35,524 bases of DNA from an uncultured Clostridia bacterium (lineage in GTDB: Bacteria > Bacillota > Clostridia > TANB77 > CAG-508): NCBI GenBank assembly GCA_947593355.1, contig CANQDO010000013.1, positions 1-35,524 of the forward strand, written 5' to 3'. Every line of letters starts with the position of its first letter. The stretch's first letter is position 1. This document shows positions 1-8,711 of the stretch, piece by piece. The notes beneath the pieces are model-generated. The model was not told the origin of the DNA. It did no database searches and was given only the letters and a program-made list of their open reading frames with translations. Made by a program: the position numbers and the translations under genes.

Positions 1-1
1 T

Positions 2-76
2 TGGGCTGTAGCCAAGCGGTAAGGCACCAGACTTTGACTCTGGCATGCGCTAGTTCGAATCTAGCCAGCCCAACCA
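2..76 (+). tRNA. tRNA-Gln (UUG anticodon)
   Basis: Complete cloverleaf. The 7-bp acceptor stem is 2-8 with 66-72, the discriminator is A73 and CCA is encoded at 74-76. The anticodon stem is 27-31 with 39-43 around a 7-nt loop whose anticodon TTG lies at 34-36, which reads CAA/CAG Gln. The T arm has the usual TTCGAAT loop with 5-bp stems. Its promoter lies outside the window. Confidence 0.97.
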
Positions 77-78
77 AA

Positions 79-120
79 AAATCGTAGAAATGCTTAAAAT
101 AGCTATTCTACGATTTATTT
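79..120 (+). terminator. Terminator of tRNA-Gln
   Basis: Perfect 11-bp inverted repeat, 79-89 with 106-116, followed by a T-rich run. It sits 3 nt after the tRNA CCA end. Confidence 0.75.
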
Positions 121-130
121 AATGAATTTA

Positions 131-163
131 GGGACGGTTCTAAAAATCCGGATTTTAGGGACA
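131..163. repeat. GGGACGG-type palindromic repeat, degenerate copy
   Basis: Shares GGGACGGTTCT, the AAAATCCGGATTTT centre and GGGAC with the perfect palindrome at 10880-10917. The right arm has lost the segment that would complete the inverted repeat. Together with the copy at 196-228 it fills much of the 332-nt gene-free stretch 77-408; nothing else was recognised there apart from the tRNA terminator and a candidate promoter. Confidence 0.7.
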
Positions 164-195
164 GATAAAAAGTTGAATCATTATGGATAAAAGTA

Positions 196-228
196 TTAAA
201 CTATTTAACCCCGTCCCTAATAGTTTAA
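196..228. repeat. AAACTATT palindrome with CCCCGTCCC loop
   Basis: Inverted arms TTAAACTATT and AATAGTTTAA flank a loop containing CCCCGTCCC. The same element occurs four more times at 15670-15892, so it is a dispersed family and not a local terminator. No transposase lies next to it. Confidence 0.8.
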
Positions 229-263
229 GTCGAAAAATGTAGTAATTAGTCGATGAAAAGTGC

Positions 264-292
264 TTTACAAAAGTAAAAAGATGTGGTAACAT
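264..292 (+). promoter_or_regulatory. Candidate promoter for the sortase/TasA-like genes
   Basis: TTTACA at 264-269, a 17-nt spacer, then TAACAT at 287-292 with a TGTGG extension. The -10 is weak. No other start signal was seen before the ORF at 409. Confidence 0.35.
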
Positions 293-408
293 AATTTAAG
301 ATTTTAAAATTGCAATTTTAATCTAAGTTTTAAGTTTCAAAGGATATTTTAAATTTTATTCTAATTTTATTCTAATTTTTTCCTAATAAAGGCAGGTGAT
401 AAGTAACA

Positions 409-1026
409 ATGAATTTTAACAAAAGAAATTTAAGTATCGTCTCTGTTTTAGTAACTATAATTATATTTGTATCAGTAAATTTTATTCTATCACAATTAAA
501 TAATATGGAAGATAAAAACAGTTCAAAAATAGTTTTAAAAACTTCAGAAATAAATTCCCCTAATAACCCTAATAATATAGTAGAAAGTGAAATGTCAAAT
601 GGAACAGCAAATGAAATAACAGAAGTTATACCAAATTTATACAAAAATAGCAGTAATTGGAGAATAGAAATACCAGCTATAAATTTAGATGCTCCAATAT
701 TAGAAGGAACTTCAAAAGAAATTATGAGAAAAGCAGTTGGACATTTTGAAGAGAGTCAAACTTGGAATGGAAATGTATGTTTAGCAGCACATAATAGAGG
801 TTATAAATACAACTATTTTCAAGAGATAAAAAGATTAAAAGTGGGAGATTACATTAAGTATACAAATGAGCAAGGAACAAAGTTATATCAAGTAGTAACG
901 AATAATGTAATAGATGAGACTGATTGGTCTTATATAGAAAACACCAAAGATAATAGAATAACACTTATTACATGTGTAGAAAATAAACCAAAGTATAGAC
1001 AATGTGTTCAAGCAAAGGAGGTATAG
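409..1026 (+). CDS. Sortase (class D-like transpeptidase)
   Basis: Membrane-anchored cysteine transpeptidase expected to join surface proteins to the wall or to one another. It has an N-terminal hydrophobic anchor (about residues 9-30), a low-complexity Ser/Asn linker (35-75), then the sortase beta-barrel beginning at IPAINLDAPI (89). The catalytic set is visible: His128 in AAHNRG, Cys189 in TLITC, and Arg197 eight residues later. At 205 aa it is normal for class A/D enzymes. The start at 409 follows AGGTGAT. The next genes encode TasA/camelysin-like exported proteins with no sorting motif, so its substrate is not obvious nearby. Sortase identity is firm; the class is tentative. Confidence 0.85.
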   Translation: MNFNKRNLSIVSVLVTIIIFVSVNFILSQLNNMEDKNSSKIVLKTSEINSPNNPNNIVESEMSNGTANEITEVIPNLYKNSSNWRIEIPAINLDAPILEGTSKEIMRKAVGHFEESQTWNGNVCLAAHNRGYKYNYFQEIKRLKVGDYIKYTNEQGTKLYQVVTNNVIDETDWSYIENTKDNRITLITCVENKPKYRQCVQAKEV

Positions 1027-1123
1027 TAATAAAGTAAGCTAAAATAAGCACAGTGAGTAAAAAATATGCTAGAGTTTGAAATTTATAAAAAATATGGAAA
1101 TGAAACTTTAAGGAAAGGAGAGC

Positions 1124-1165
1124 ATGATGTTTTTCTATATTTTCATTATGCAAAATAATAAATGA
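1124..1165 (+). CDS. 13-residue leader ORF coupled to the TasA-like gene
   Basis: The only strong ribosome binding site here, AAGGAAAGGAG (1110-1120), is 3 nt from ATG 1124. That ATG opens a 13-codon ORF (MMFFYIFIMQNNK) whose TGA overlaps the ATG of the next gene as ATGA (1162-1165). The next gene has no SD of its own and a stop codon immediately upstream in its frame, so it is probably translated by termination-reinitiation. A second overlapping frame, 1066-1158, is open for 30 codons but has a poor SD. The leader could also be a frameshifted remnant of a longer coding region. Confidence 0.45.
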   Translation: MMFFYIFIMQNNK

Positions 1166-1758
1166 AAAAGAATAAGAAAAAATTGATATTTACAAGTGTA
1201 ATACTATTAATAGTATTAGCAATATTTTTAACAGGTGGCTATACATATTCAAAATATGTAACACAAGTAGGAGGTAGTGGAATAATAGATATTGCGGTGT
1301 GGGATTTTAATGTAAATGGGTCAAATACGGTAATGGAAACTATAAATTTGGCACAGACTTATGATGAAAAAACATTGTCAAATAATGCTATAGCGCCAGG
1401 AACTAAAGGATCATTTGACATTGTAATAGATACCAGAAAAAGCAATACAGCAATTGACTATAATGTGAATTTTGAAAATGAGGTTGGTAAACCTGATAAT
1501 TTAAAATTTTCGTATGGAGATGTACAAGTATCTAGTATAAAAGAATTAGAAAGTTATTTAATGGGTAGAATAAATGCAAATGATGAAAAAAAAGTTAAAA
1601 CATTAACTATAAAATGGGAGTGGCCGTATGAAACAGGAGAAAAAAATAGTATAAATGAAAATGATAGTATAGACACTAAAAATGCTAAAAATATAGGAAG
1701 ATATAGTTTTGACGTAATAGTTACAGGCAGGCAAGTAGAGCCTGATAATGTTAGTTAG
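1162..1758 (+). CDS. TasA/camelysin-like exported protein
   Basis: 198-aa secreted protein resembling the biofilm-fibre TasA/camelysin group. It starts with a Lys-rich n-region and a hydrophobic stretch (8-25), followed by a SipW-type cleavage context, GGYTYSKYVTQ (25-35). The mature part is Asn/Asp-rich and predicted beta-structured, with a C-terminal strand YSFDVIVTGRQ typical of these fibre subunits. No sorting signal or C-terminal anchor is present. No SipW-type signal peptidase lies in the window, so it must be encoded elsewhere if this export route is used. The ATG overlaps the leader ORF stop. The family call rests on the signal peptide and general pattern, so moderate confidence. Confidence 0.65.
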   Translation: MKKNKKKLIFTSVILLIVLAIFLTGGYTYSKYVTQVGGSGIIDIAVWDFNVNGSNTVMETINLAQTYDEKTLSNNAIAPGTKGSFDIVIDTRKSNTAIDYNVNFENEVGKPDNLKFSYGDVQVSSIKELESYLMGRINANDEKKVKTLTIKWEWPYETGEKNSINENDSIDTKNAKNIGRYSFDVIVTGRQVEPDNVS

Positions 1759-1786
1759 AAAATGTAAAATAATATTATAAAAATAT

Positions 1787-1823
1787 GCCTTCTGTAAGCT
1801 AAAAACTATAGCAAGCAGAAGGC
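1787..1823 (+). other. Stem-loop between the two TasA-type genes
   Basis: GCCTTCTG (1787-1794) pairs with CAGAAGGC (1816-1823) across a 21-nt loop. There is no U-run; instead the ribosome binding site of the next small gene follows at once. It could stabilise or process the mRNA, or modulate the downstream start. Confidence 0.45.
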
Positions 1824-1842
1824 AAAAAAGGAGAAGTAAAAG

Positions 1843-2022
1843 ATGAAAAAAACAAATAAAAGGGAAGTACTATTAATCATAATGCTTTTATTGATAATGC
1901 TTGCAATATTAATGACATCAGTTAGTTTTGCCAAATATGTAACACAAGTTAGAGGGAAAGTATTTGCAGAGATTAAAGACCAAATAGTTGAGAAAGAAAA
2001 AACGAATATACCAAAAACATAA
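1843..2022 (+). CDS. 59-aa mini-protein with SipW-type signal peptide
   Basis: Start ATG 1843 follows AAGGAGAA at 1828-1836. The product has a basic n-region, a hydrophobic core (about 9-27) and the same SFAKYVTQV context as the TasA-like neighbour (SKYVTQV), then only about 28 charged residues. It looks like a TasA-family paralogue reduced to its signal peptide and first mature strand. Cleavage would leave a 25-30 residue exported peptide. It may be a truncated duplicate or a functional small peptide; no frameshift extension downstream restores the rest of the domain. Confidence 0.6.
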   Translation: MKKTNKREVLLIIMLLLIMLAILMTSVSFAKYVTQVRGKVFAEIKDQIVEKEKTNIPKT

Positions 2023-2099
2023 AAAGAGGAACATAAAAATAAATTGAATATACTATATAATAAAGTATAAAAATAAACAATTGAACTGAGTAAAAGTAA

Positions 2100-2129
2100 T
2101 TGACATATATTACATATTAAATATATAAT
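2100..2129 (+). promoter_or_regulatory. Promoter for the CNNM/CBS gene
   Basis: TTGACA (2100-2105), 18-nt spacer, TATAAT (2124-2129), about 65 nt before the start codon. Both hexamers match the sigma-A consensus exactly. Confidence 0.7.
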
Positions 2130-2192
2130 AAAAGCTATAAAATAGGTAATAAATATAGAAACAGGAGTAAGAGAGGAAAGTGAACCAAAAAG

Positions 2193-3482
2193 ATGATATC
2201 GCAATTAGTGGTTTTAGTAATACTTATTGCATTAAATGCATACTTTGCAGCTACTGAAATAGCTTTTATTTCATTAAATGATGCTAAAATAGAAAAGCAA
2301 GCTAAAGAAGGAAATAAAAAAGCTAAGCAAATAGAAAAAATGTTAAAAAATCCAAGTAAATTTTTGGCGACAATACAAATAGGAATAACATTAGCAGGCT
2401 TTTTATCTAGTGCGTTTGCATCAGAGGCATTTTCGGATATGCTAGCACCTGCATTAAATAGCATTTTTCCATTTATAAGTATAGAAATATTTAAAAGTAT
2501 ATCAATAGTTTTAATAACAATAATATTATCTTTCTTTACGCTTGTTTTTGGAGAGTTAGTACCTAAAAGGTTAGCTATGAAATATTACGAAAAAATTTCT
2601 TATGCAACTATTGGAATAATTAGAGTAATATCAATATTAGCAGCACCGTTTGTAAAAATTCTTACGGTAACAACAAACTTAATAGCAAAGCTATTTGGAA
2701 TATCAGAAAATGATGAAGAAACAGTTACAGAAGAAGAAATAAAAATGATGATAGATGAAGGCGAAGAAAAAGGAACAATAGAGCAAGAAGAAAAAGAAAT
2801 GATAAATAATATATTTGAATTCAACGATATAACCGCATCAGAAGTTATGACACATAGAACAGATGTATATGCATTAGATATAAACACAGATATATATGAA
2901 GTGGTAAAAGAATTGGATGAGTACAAATATAGTAGAATACCAGTATATGAAGAAACAATAGATGATATTAAGGGAATTCTATTTATAAAAGATTTACTTA
3001 AATATATTTCAAAAAATGAAAAAGTAAAGTTAAAAGATATAATAAAAGAGGCATATTTTACATCTGAATCTAAGCCAATTAATGAATTGTTTAAGGACTT
3101 ACAAAAAAATAAGCAACAAATGGCAATTGTTATAGATGAATATGGAGGGACAGCAGGAGTAGTAACAATGGAAGATTTATTAGAAGAAATAGTAGGAAAT
3201 ATATTTGATGAATATGATGAAGTAGAAGCGGACTATGAAAAAATAGATGAAAATACGTATATGATAAATGGAAGTGTATCTATTTATGAATTAAAGAAAA
3301 TACTAGAAGTAGAAATTCCAGAAGGTGATTATGAAACTTTATCAGGTTATTTATTAGAACTTTTAGGAAGAGTCCCTGAAGATGATGAAAAGCCAGTTAT
3401 AGAAACAGAAAAAGTGGTTTATAAAATAGAAGAATATACAGATAAAAGAATAGTATGGGTAAAAGCCTGTAAAATTGTGTAG
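2193..3482 (+). CDS. CNNM/CBS-domain membrane protein (HlyC/CorC family)
   Basis: 429-aa integral membrane protein of the family linked to Mg2+/divalent cation efflux, often annotated hemolysin-like. Residues 1 to about 190 form the CNNM (DUF21) domain with several hydrophobic segments, including ALNAYFAATEIAF and the GITLAGFLSSAF helix. Two CBS domains follow (about 210-325; note MTHRTDVYAL and IVIDEYGGTAGVVTMEDLLE), then the small C-terminal CorC/HlyC domain (about 345-429) with SGYLLELLGRVP. Length and domain order are standard. AGAGGAAAG lies upstream of the ATG, and it appears to be expressed from its own promoter. The family is certain; transport specificity cannot be read from sequence. 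Confidence 0.93.
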   Translation: MISQLVVLVILIALNAYFAATEIAFISLNDAKIEKQAKEGNKKAKQIEKMLKNPSKFLATIQIGITLAGFLSSAFASEAFSDMLAPALNSIFPFISIEIFKSISIVLITIILSFFTLVFGELVPKRLAMKYYEKISYATIGIIRVISILAAPFVKILTVTTNLIAKLFGISENDEETVTEEEIKMMIDEGEEKGTIEQEEKEMINNIFEFNDITASEVMTHRTDVYALDINTDIYEVVKELDEYKYSRIPVYEETIDDIKGILFIKDLLKYISKNEKVKLKDIIKEAYFTSESKPINELFKDLQKNKQQMAIVIDEYGGTAGVVTMEDLLEEIVGNIFDEYDEVEADYEKIDENTYMINGSVSIYELKKILEVEIPEGDYETLSGYLLELLGRVPEDDEKPVIETEKVVYKIEEYTDKRIVWVKACKIV

Positions 3483-3527
3483 TAACTAAAGTTAAAATTT
3501 ATATAAGTAAAAATGGAGAAAATAGGT

Positions 3528-5297
3528 ATGAGTGAAGAAATTAAAGTAAATAAAAGTAATAAAAAATTTTTAAAAATATTTTTAATATGTACTATAATAG
3601 TAATTATAGTAATAGCTATTGCTGTGGCAGGATATATAATATATAACATGCAAACAGATATAAGTTATGAATTAGAAGAAGTGGGGCAATATAAATACTT
3701 AAAATTATATGAAAATGAAAAATATGGAGTAATAGATACAAGTGGAAATATTTTAATAGAGGCACAATATGATCAAATAAATATACCAAACCCATCAAAA
3801 GCGGTATTTGTATGTTATGAAGAAAGCGAAGATCAAACTAAAACGAAGGTATTAAATGAAAAAAATGAGCAATTATTTACACAATATGAAGAAGTATTGC
3901 CACTTATGTTTAAAGAGCTAACAAATGAGATACCTTTTGAAAAGAGTGTTTTAAAGTATAAGCAAAACGGAAAGTACGGAATTATAGATTTTACGGGTAA
4001 AAAAATAACAGACGCAATATATGATGAAATTGCAAGTTTGCAATATAAAGAAGGTTGTTTGCTAGTTACACAAAATGAAAAAGTAGGATTAATTAATATA
4101 AAAGGAAAAGAAATAATAAAGCCAGAATACTATTCTATAACAGCAGATGGTTATTATAATGAACAAACAGGTTATAAAGCAGTTGGATTTGTAATATGCA
4201 ATAGAACAGATGAAGGTTATAGATATGGTTATATAAACTCACAAGGACAAGAACTATTAGAACCTGTATATAATGCTATGCAAAGAGTTACAGAAATAAT
4301 AGATGATGAAAATGTATATATAGTAGCACAAAGAAATGGTCAGTCAGGTTTAATAAAAAATAAAGATGTTATATTAGAGTTTCAATATGAAGATATAAAT
4401 TATAATAGAGTGAATTCCGTATTTTCAATAAGAAGGTTAGCAAAATATGGCGTAGTAAATACTACTGGAAAGACTATTTTACCAGTAGAATATGATGAAG
4501 TATGGTTTGTAAGTAAAAATATAAATGCGAGAAAAGGAGAAGAAACATTTTTATTTGATGTAAATGGGCAACAAATTCAAGATATGGAATATTCAACTAT
4601 TATAGAAACGGAAAGTGAAGAATACAAAATTGCTATTAAAGACGAAAAATACGGAGTAATAAATAAAAGCGAAAAGTTAATATTGCCTAATAATTATCAA
4701 TATATAGAATATGCATTTAAAAACTTTTTTATTACAACAAAAGATGGAAAAGTGGGTGTTGTAGACAGCACAGCAAAAGAAAAAATACCATTTAATTATT
4801 CTGTAATACAAAAAATAAGTGGTACAAGCATATTACAGGCAATTAATACAGAAACAAAAATAATAGATTTTTATGATATAGATTTAAACAAAGTTTATAC
4901 AATAGCAGAGGCTACCATATATCAAGAGGAAAATTATATAAAAATATTGTCAAACAATGATAGAAAATATTTAAATAAAGAAGGTAAGGAAATTTCAAAC
5001 AAAGAAATATTTAACCAAAATAATATATTTGCATCTTCAAAAAATGGAAAATGGGGTTTTGTAGATAAAGAAAATAATGTAGTTGTGGAACAAAAATATG
5101 ATATGGTAACAGAAGTAAATGAATACGGTTTCGCAGGAATTAAGTTAAATGAAAAATGGGGTGTAATAGATAAAGATGGCAAAATAATATTAGAACCTAA
5201 ATATGAAAATATAGATTGGTTAGAGCCAGAATTTGTTAATAAATATTGTAAATTGAATTTTGGCTATGGCTTTGAATATTATTCAGAAGAAATTTAA
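3528..5297 (+). CDS. Membrane-anchored WG-repeat protein
   Basis: About 589 residues. One N-terminal transmembrane segment (about 14-40) is followed by a long series of WG/KWG repeats: units built on KYGVIDTSGNILIEAQYD, such as KYGIIDFTGKKI, KVGLINIKGKEI, KWGFVDKENNVV and KWGVIDKDGKII. Such repeats form beta-rich extracellular arrays; no enzymatic role is established. The start is placed at ATG 3528 because GGAG at 3515-3518 is 9 nt upstream; ATG 3513 overlaps that SD and has none of its own. Repeats in the middle are diverged while the last two are close to consensus, suggesting recent duplication at the C-terminus. Confidence 0.88.
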   Translation: MSEEIKVNKSNKKFLKIFLICTIIVIIVIAIAVAGYIIYNMQTDISYELEEVGQYKYLKLYENEKYGVIDTSGNILIEAQYDQINIPNPSKAVFVCYEESEDQTKTKVLNEKNEQLFTQYEEVLPLMFKELTNEIPFEKSVLKYKQNGKYGIIDFTGKKITDAIYDEIASLQYKEGCLLVTQNEKVGLINIKGKEIIKPEYYSITADGYYNEQTGYKAVGFVICNRTDEGYRYGYINSQGQELLEPVYNAMQRVTEIIDDENVYIVAQRNGQSGLIKNKDVILEFQYEDINYNRVNSVFSIRRLAKYGVVNTTGKTILPVEYDEVWFVSKNINARKGEETFLFDVNGQQIQDMEYSTIIETESEEYKIAIKDEKYGVINKSEKLILPNNYQYIEYAFKNFFITTKDGKVGVVDSTAKEKIPFNYSVIQKISGTSILQAINTETKIIDFYDIDLNKVYTIAEATIYQEENYIKILSNNDRKYLNKEGKEISNKEIFNQNNIFASSKNGKWGFVDKENNVVVEQKYDMVTEVNEYGFAGIKLNEKWGVIDKDGKIILEPKYENIDWLEPEFVNKYCKLNFGYGFEYYSEEI

Positions 5298-5339
5298 AAA
5301 GGGACGGACTATGATGTTTATTTTAATAAGGAGAAGAAA

Positions 5340-6569
5340 ATGGATATAAATAAATTATCAAAAGAAGTAGAAGAAGAAATAAAAGATGTTTTTATGAAAA
5401 TAGATGAGGTATGTGAATATAATAGCATGAAAGTTTTAAAAGCGTTTCAGGATAATAATATTTCAGATATGCATTTTGGAAGTACAACAGGTTATGGTTA
5501 TGGAGATATAGGAAGAGACACTATAGAAAAGGTATTTGCACAAGTATTATGTGCAGAAGATAGCTTGGTAAGAAGTCAATTTATATCAGGAACACATGCC
5601 TTAACAGTAGCATTATTTGCATTTTTAAGACCAAATGATACTATGCTTAGTATAACAGGAAAGCCATATGACACTTTAGATGAAGTAATAGGAATAAAAG
5701 AAAATGCAAGTTCATTAAAATCCTTTGGAGTAAATTTTGAACAGATAGATTTAATAAATAATGATTTTAATTATGAAAAAATAGAAGAAACACTAAAAAA
5801 TAAAAAGATAAAGTTAATTGAAATTCAACGTTCAAAAGGGTATAGTACAAGAAAAAGCATTACAATGGAAAAGCTAGAAAAAGTAATAAAATGTATAAGG
5901 AATATAGATAAAGAAGTAATAATAATGATAGATAATTGTTATTGTGAATTTGTTGGAACAAAGGAACCTTTAGAAGTAGGGGCAGATGTTATAGTTGGAT
6001 CACTAATAAAAAATTTGGGCGGAGGAATAGCTCCAAATGGAGCATACATAGCAGGAAGAAAAGACTTAGTAGAGCTTGCAGGCGAAAGATTAACTGCTCC
6101 AGGAGAAGGAAAAGAAGTAGGACCAACTTTAGGTATAAATAAGTCAATTTTGCAAGGTTTATTTTTTGCACCAAGTGTAGTTAGGTCTAGTTTAAAAACA
6201 GCCGTATTTGCAAGTAGAATGTTAGAAAAATTAGGCTATGAAACAGAACCTTTATATAATGAAGAAAGAGCAGATATAGTACAGACAATAATATTTGGTG
6301 ATGAAAAGAAACTAATTAAATATTGTCAAGGAATACAAATGGGTTCACCTATAGATTCTAGTTCTATACCAGAACCATGGGATATGCCAGGCTACACAGA
6401 TAAAGTTATTATGGCAGCAGGAGCATTTACTCAGGGCTCTTCAATAGAACTTTCATGTGATGGTCCAATTAGACCACCATATGTAGCATTTATGCAAGGC
6501 GGACTAACTTATGAGTATGGAAAGTTAGGAGTATTAAAAGCAATACAAACTATGGAAAATGAAAACTAA
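5340..6569 (+). CDS. Methionine gamma-lyase family PLP enzyme (YnbB-like)
   Basis: Fold-type I PLP enzyme of the Met_gamma_lyase family, historically called aluminium resistance protein and found next to glnR in bacilli. 409 aa, normal length. Visible are the glycine-rich GSTTGYGYGDIGRD near residue 47, the cofactor-contacting FISGTHALTVALF near 81, IDNCYCEFVG (197-206), and the probable Schiff-base Lys224 in SLIKNLGGGIAPNG. The substrate is not known with certainty for this family. AAGGAGAAG precedes the ATG. The gap before it contains a lone GGGACGG core (5301-5307). Confidence 0.9.
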   Translation: MDINKLSKEVEEEIKDVFMKIDEVCEYNSMKVLKAFQDNNISDMHFGSTTGYGYGDIGRDTIEKVFAQVLCAEDSLVRSQFISGTHALTVALFAFLRPNDTMLSITGKPYDTLDEVIGIKENASSLKSFGVNFEQIDLINNDFNYEKIEETLKNKKIKLIEIQRSKGYSTRKSITMEKLEKVIKCIRNIDKEVIIMIDNCYCEFVGTKEPLEVGADVIVGSLIKNLGGGIAPNGAYIAGRKDLVELAGERLTAPGEGKEVGPTLGINKSILQGLFFAPSVVRSSLKTAVFASRMLEKLGYETEPLYNEERADIVQTIIFGDEKKLIKYCQGIQMGSPIDSSSIPEPWDMPGYTDKVIMAAGAFTQGSSIELSCDGPIRPPYVAFMQGGLTYEYGKLGVLKAIQTMENEN

Positions 6570-6570
6570 A

Positions 6571-6681
6571 GGCAATTTAATTATGAAAGAAAATGGCAAA
6601 AAGTGTTTTAAAATATGAAATAAAAAGGACAAAAGGTGTTTAAAATATGAAATAAAAAGGGCAAAGGGCAGTTTAAATTAT
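6571..6681 (+). repeat. Degenerate tandem repeat, about 31-32 nt period
   Basis: About 3.5 copies of a unit resembling GGCAAAAGGTGTTTAAAATATGAAATAAAAA fragments; the two central copies differ by only a few bases and the outer ones decay. Each copy contains ATGAAA followed closely by TAA, so none is coding. The array lies between the PLP enzyme and the flavoprotein. Confidence 0.7.
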
Positions 6682-6735
6682 AGGAAAAGTATTAAATTCA
6701 ATAAAAATGATATGTAGTGGGAAAGGAAGAAAAAT

Positions 6736-8022
6736 TTGAAAGTAATAGTAGTAGGTGGAGGACCAGCAGGCATGATGTCTGCTATAGCTTCAAGACAAAT
6801 GGGTGATGATGTAGAAATTCTAGAGAAAATGGATTCTTGTGGACGAAAATTGTTAATAACAGGAAAAGGCAGATGCAATATTACAAGTAGTTTACCCATA
6901 GATGAATTTGTAAAAAATATACCTGGAAATGGAAAATTTTTATATAGCAGTTTTCAAAATTATACAAATGAAGATATTATTAATTTTTTAAAAGAGCAAA
7001 ATGTAGAAGTAAAGGAGGAAAGAGGAAATAGAATATTTCCATGTAGTGATAAATCTTCAGATGTATTAAATGCCTTTTTATCTAAGCTTAAAAAATTAAA
7101 TGTAAAAATACATACAAATGCTGAAGTGGAAGAAATAAAAGTAGATGAAAGTAACAAAGTAATAGGTGTAAAATTAAAAAATGGTGATTTTATAAAAGCA
7201 GATAAAATAATTTTAGCAACAGGAGGAAAAAGTTACCCAGCAACAGGTTCAACAGGTACTGGCTATGAAATGGCTAAAAAATTAGGGCATACAGTGACAC
7301 ATATTAGAGCATCTCTAGTACCATTAACTGCAAGTGAAAAAATAGAAATAGATAATTTATATTATAGGACATCACTACAATTATGCAAAGATTTACAAGG
7401 ATTAAGTTTGAAGAATGTTGCAATACAAATAAAAGATATAAGTATTAACAAAGTGATATATGAAGATTTTGGAGAAATGTTATTTACTCATTTTGGAGTA
7501 TCTGGTCCAATAATATTAAGTGCTTCAGCTCACTTATTAAGATATAAAAATATAGAAAATCTTTTAAAAGAAGGCAAAGTGATTTTACAAATTGATTTAA
7601 AACCAGCTTTATCAGAAGAAAAACTAGACGCGAGAATATTAAGGGATTTTGAAAAATTTAAAAATAGAGAAATAAAACACAGTTTGGATGAACGATTACC
7701 ACAAAAATTAATATTACCAATAATAAATTTGTCTAATATAGATAGAGAAAAGAAGGTAAATGTAATTACAAAAGAAGAAAGAAAAAGTTTAATTAAGGTA
7801 TTAAAATGTATGCAAATAACCATACAAGGTTTTAGAAGTATTGAAGAAGCAATTATTACAGCTGGAGGAGTAAGCATAAAAGAAATTAATCCTAAAACTA
7901 TGGAATCTAAAATAGTACAAGGTTTATATTTTGCAGGAGAGATTATAGATGTAGATGCATATACAGGTGGATTTAATTTGCAGATTGCATATTCAACTGG
8001 TTATACTGCAGGAATAAGCTAA
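6736..8022 (+). CDS. HI0933/YhiN-type FAD-dependent oxidoreductase
   Basis: 428-aa two-dinucleotide-binding flavoprotein. The N-terminal Rossmann motif VVGGGPAG (5-12) is followed by the family signature ITGKGRCNIT (41-50), an ATGG motif in the middle (ILATGGKSYPATG), and a C-terminal FAD-contacting stretch AGEIIDVDAYTGGFNLQ. The reaction carried out by this conserved family is unsettled. Translation starts at TTG 6736: AAAGGAAG lies 9 nt upstream and the Rossmann strand begins at once. It is followed after 50 nt by yigZ, probably in one transcript. Confidence 0.92.
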   Translation: MKVIVVGGGPAGMMSAIASRQMGDDVEILEKMDSCGRKLLITGKGRCNITSSLPIDEFVKNIPGNGKFLYSSFQNYTNEDIINFLKEQNVEVKEERGNRIFPCSDKSSDVLNAFLSKLKKLNVKIHTNAEVEEIKVDESNKVIGVKLKNGDFIKADKIILATGGKSYPATGSTGTGYEMAKKLGHTVTHIRASLVPLTASEKIEIDNLYYRTSLQLCKDLQGLSLKNVAIQIKDISINKVIYEDFGEMLFTHFGVSGPIILSASAHLLRYKNIENLLKEGKVILQIDLKPALSEEKLDARILRDFEKFKNREIKHSLDERLPQKLILPIINLSNIDREKKVNVITKEERKSLIKVLKCMQITIQGFRSIEEAIITAGGVSIKEINPKTMESKIVQGLYFAGEIIDVDAYTGGFNLQIAYSTGYTAGIS

Positions 8023-8072
8023 AGTTAAAAAATTGAAATTAGGAAATATTAAGTAAAAGTAGGAGATATTAA

Positions 8073-8696
8073 ATGTTACGAACAATAAAAGAAGATATTT
8101 GTGCAGAGCTTGTAGAGAAAAAATCAAAATTTATTGCAAATATAATGTATGTACAAACACTACAAGAAGCAGAACAAAAGATTAAAGAAATAAAAAAGAA
8201 ATACTATGATGCAAGGCATAACTGCTTTGCATTTAGTGTATTAAGCGAAGATGGAATAGTAAATAGATTTTCTGATGATGGAGAGCCAAGTGGAACAGCA
8301 GGAGGTCCAATTTTAAATATAATAAATAAAAATGAGCTCATAAATGTTCTGGTGGTAGTAACTAGGTATTTTGGAGGAATTTTGTTAGGCACAGGAGGGT
8401 TGGTAAAAGCATATTCAGAGTCAACTTTAAAGGCATTAGAACAAGCAGAGTTTGTAACAGAACAATTGGGAATGGAGGTTCAAATAATAATTTCGTATGC
8501 AGATATTGAAAAATTTAAATATTATTGTAATAAAAGCAATATAAAAGTAGTAAATATAGAATATGACGAACAGGTAAAATGTATAATTGAGATGAATGAA
8601 CAAGAAAAAGAAGATTTTATAATAAATATGCCAAATTTGAATTTTAAAGTAGAAAATTATAAAATAATAAAAAAGAAAAACATAAGAAAACCTTGA
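8073..8696 (+). CDS. YigZ/IMPACT family protein
   Basis: 207-aa UPF0029 protein. The N-terminal IMPACT domain has DDGEPSGTAGGPIL and RYFGGILLGTGGLVKAYS, both diagnostic; the C-terminal domain (about 135-200) is the DUF1949-type ferredoxin-like half. The eukaryotic relative IMPACT regulates translation; in bacteria the role is unknown. GTAGGAGAT precedes the start. It ends about 50 nt before the spo0A promoter. Confidence 0.92.
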   Translation: MLRTIKEDICAELVEKKSKFIANIMYVQTLQEAEQKIKEIKKKYYDARHNCFAFSVLSEDGIVNRFSDDGEPSGTAGGPILNIINKNELINVLVVVTRYFGGILLGTGGLVKAYSESTLKALEQAEFVTEQLGMEVQIIISYADIEKFKYYCNKSNIKVVNIEYDEQVKCIIEMNEQEKEDFIINMPNLNFKVENYKIIKKKNIRKP

Positions 8697-8711
8697 AATA
8701 TAAGGCAAAAA

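Noticed and set aside
131..228. Insertion sequence remnant
   Set aside because: Only palindromic repeat copies are present, with no transposase fragment or target duplication visible.
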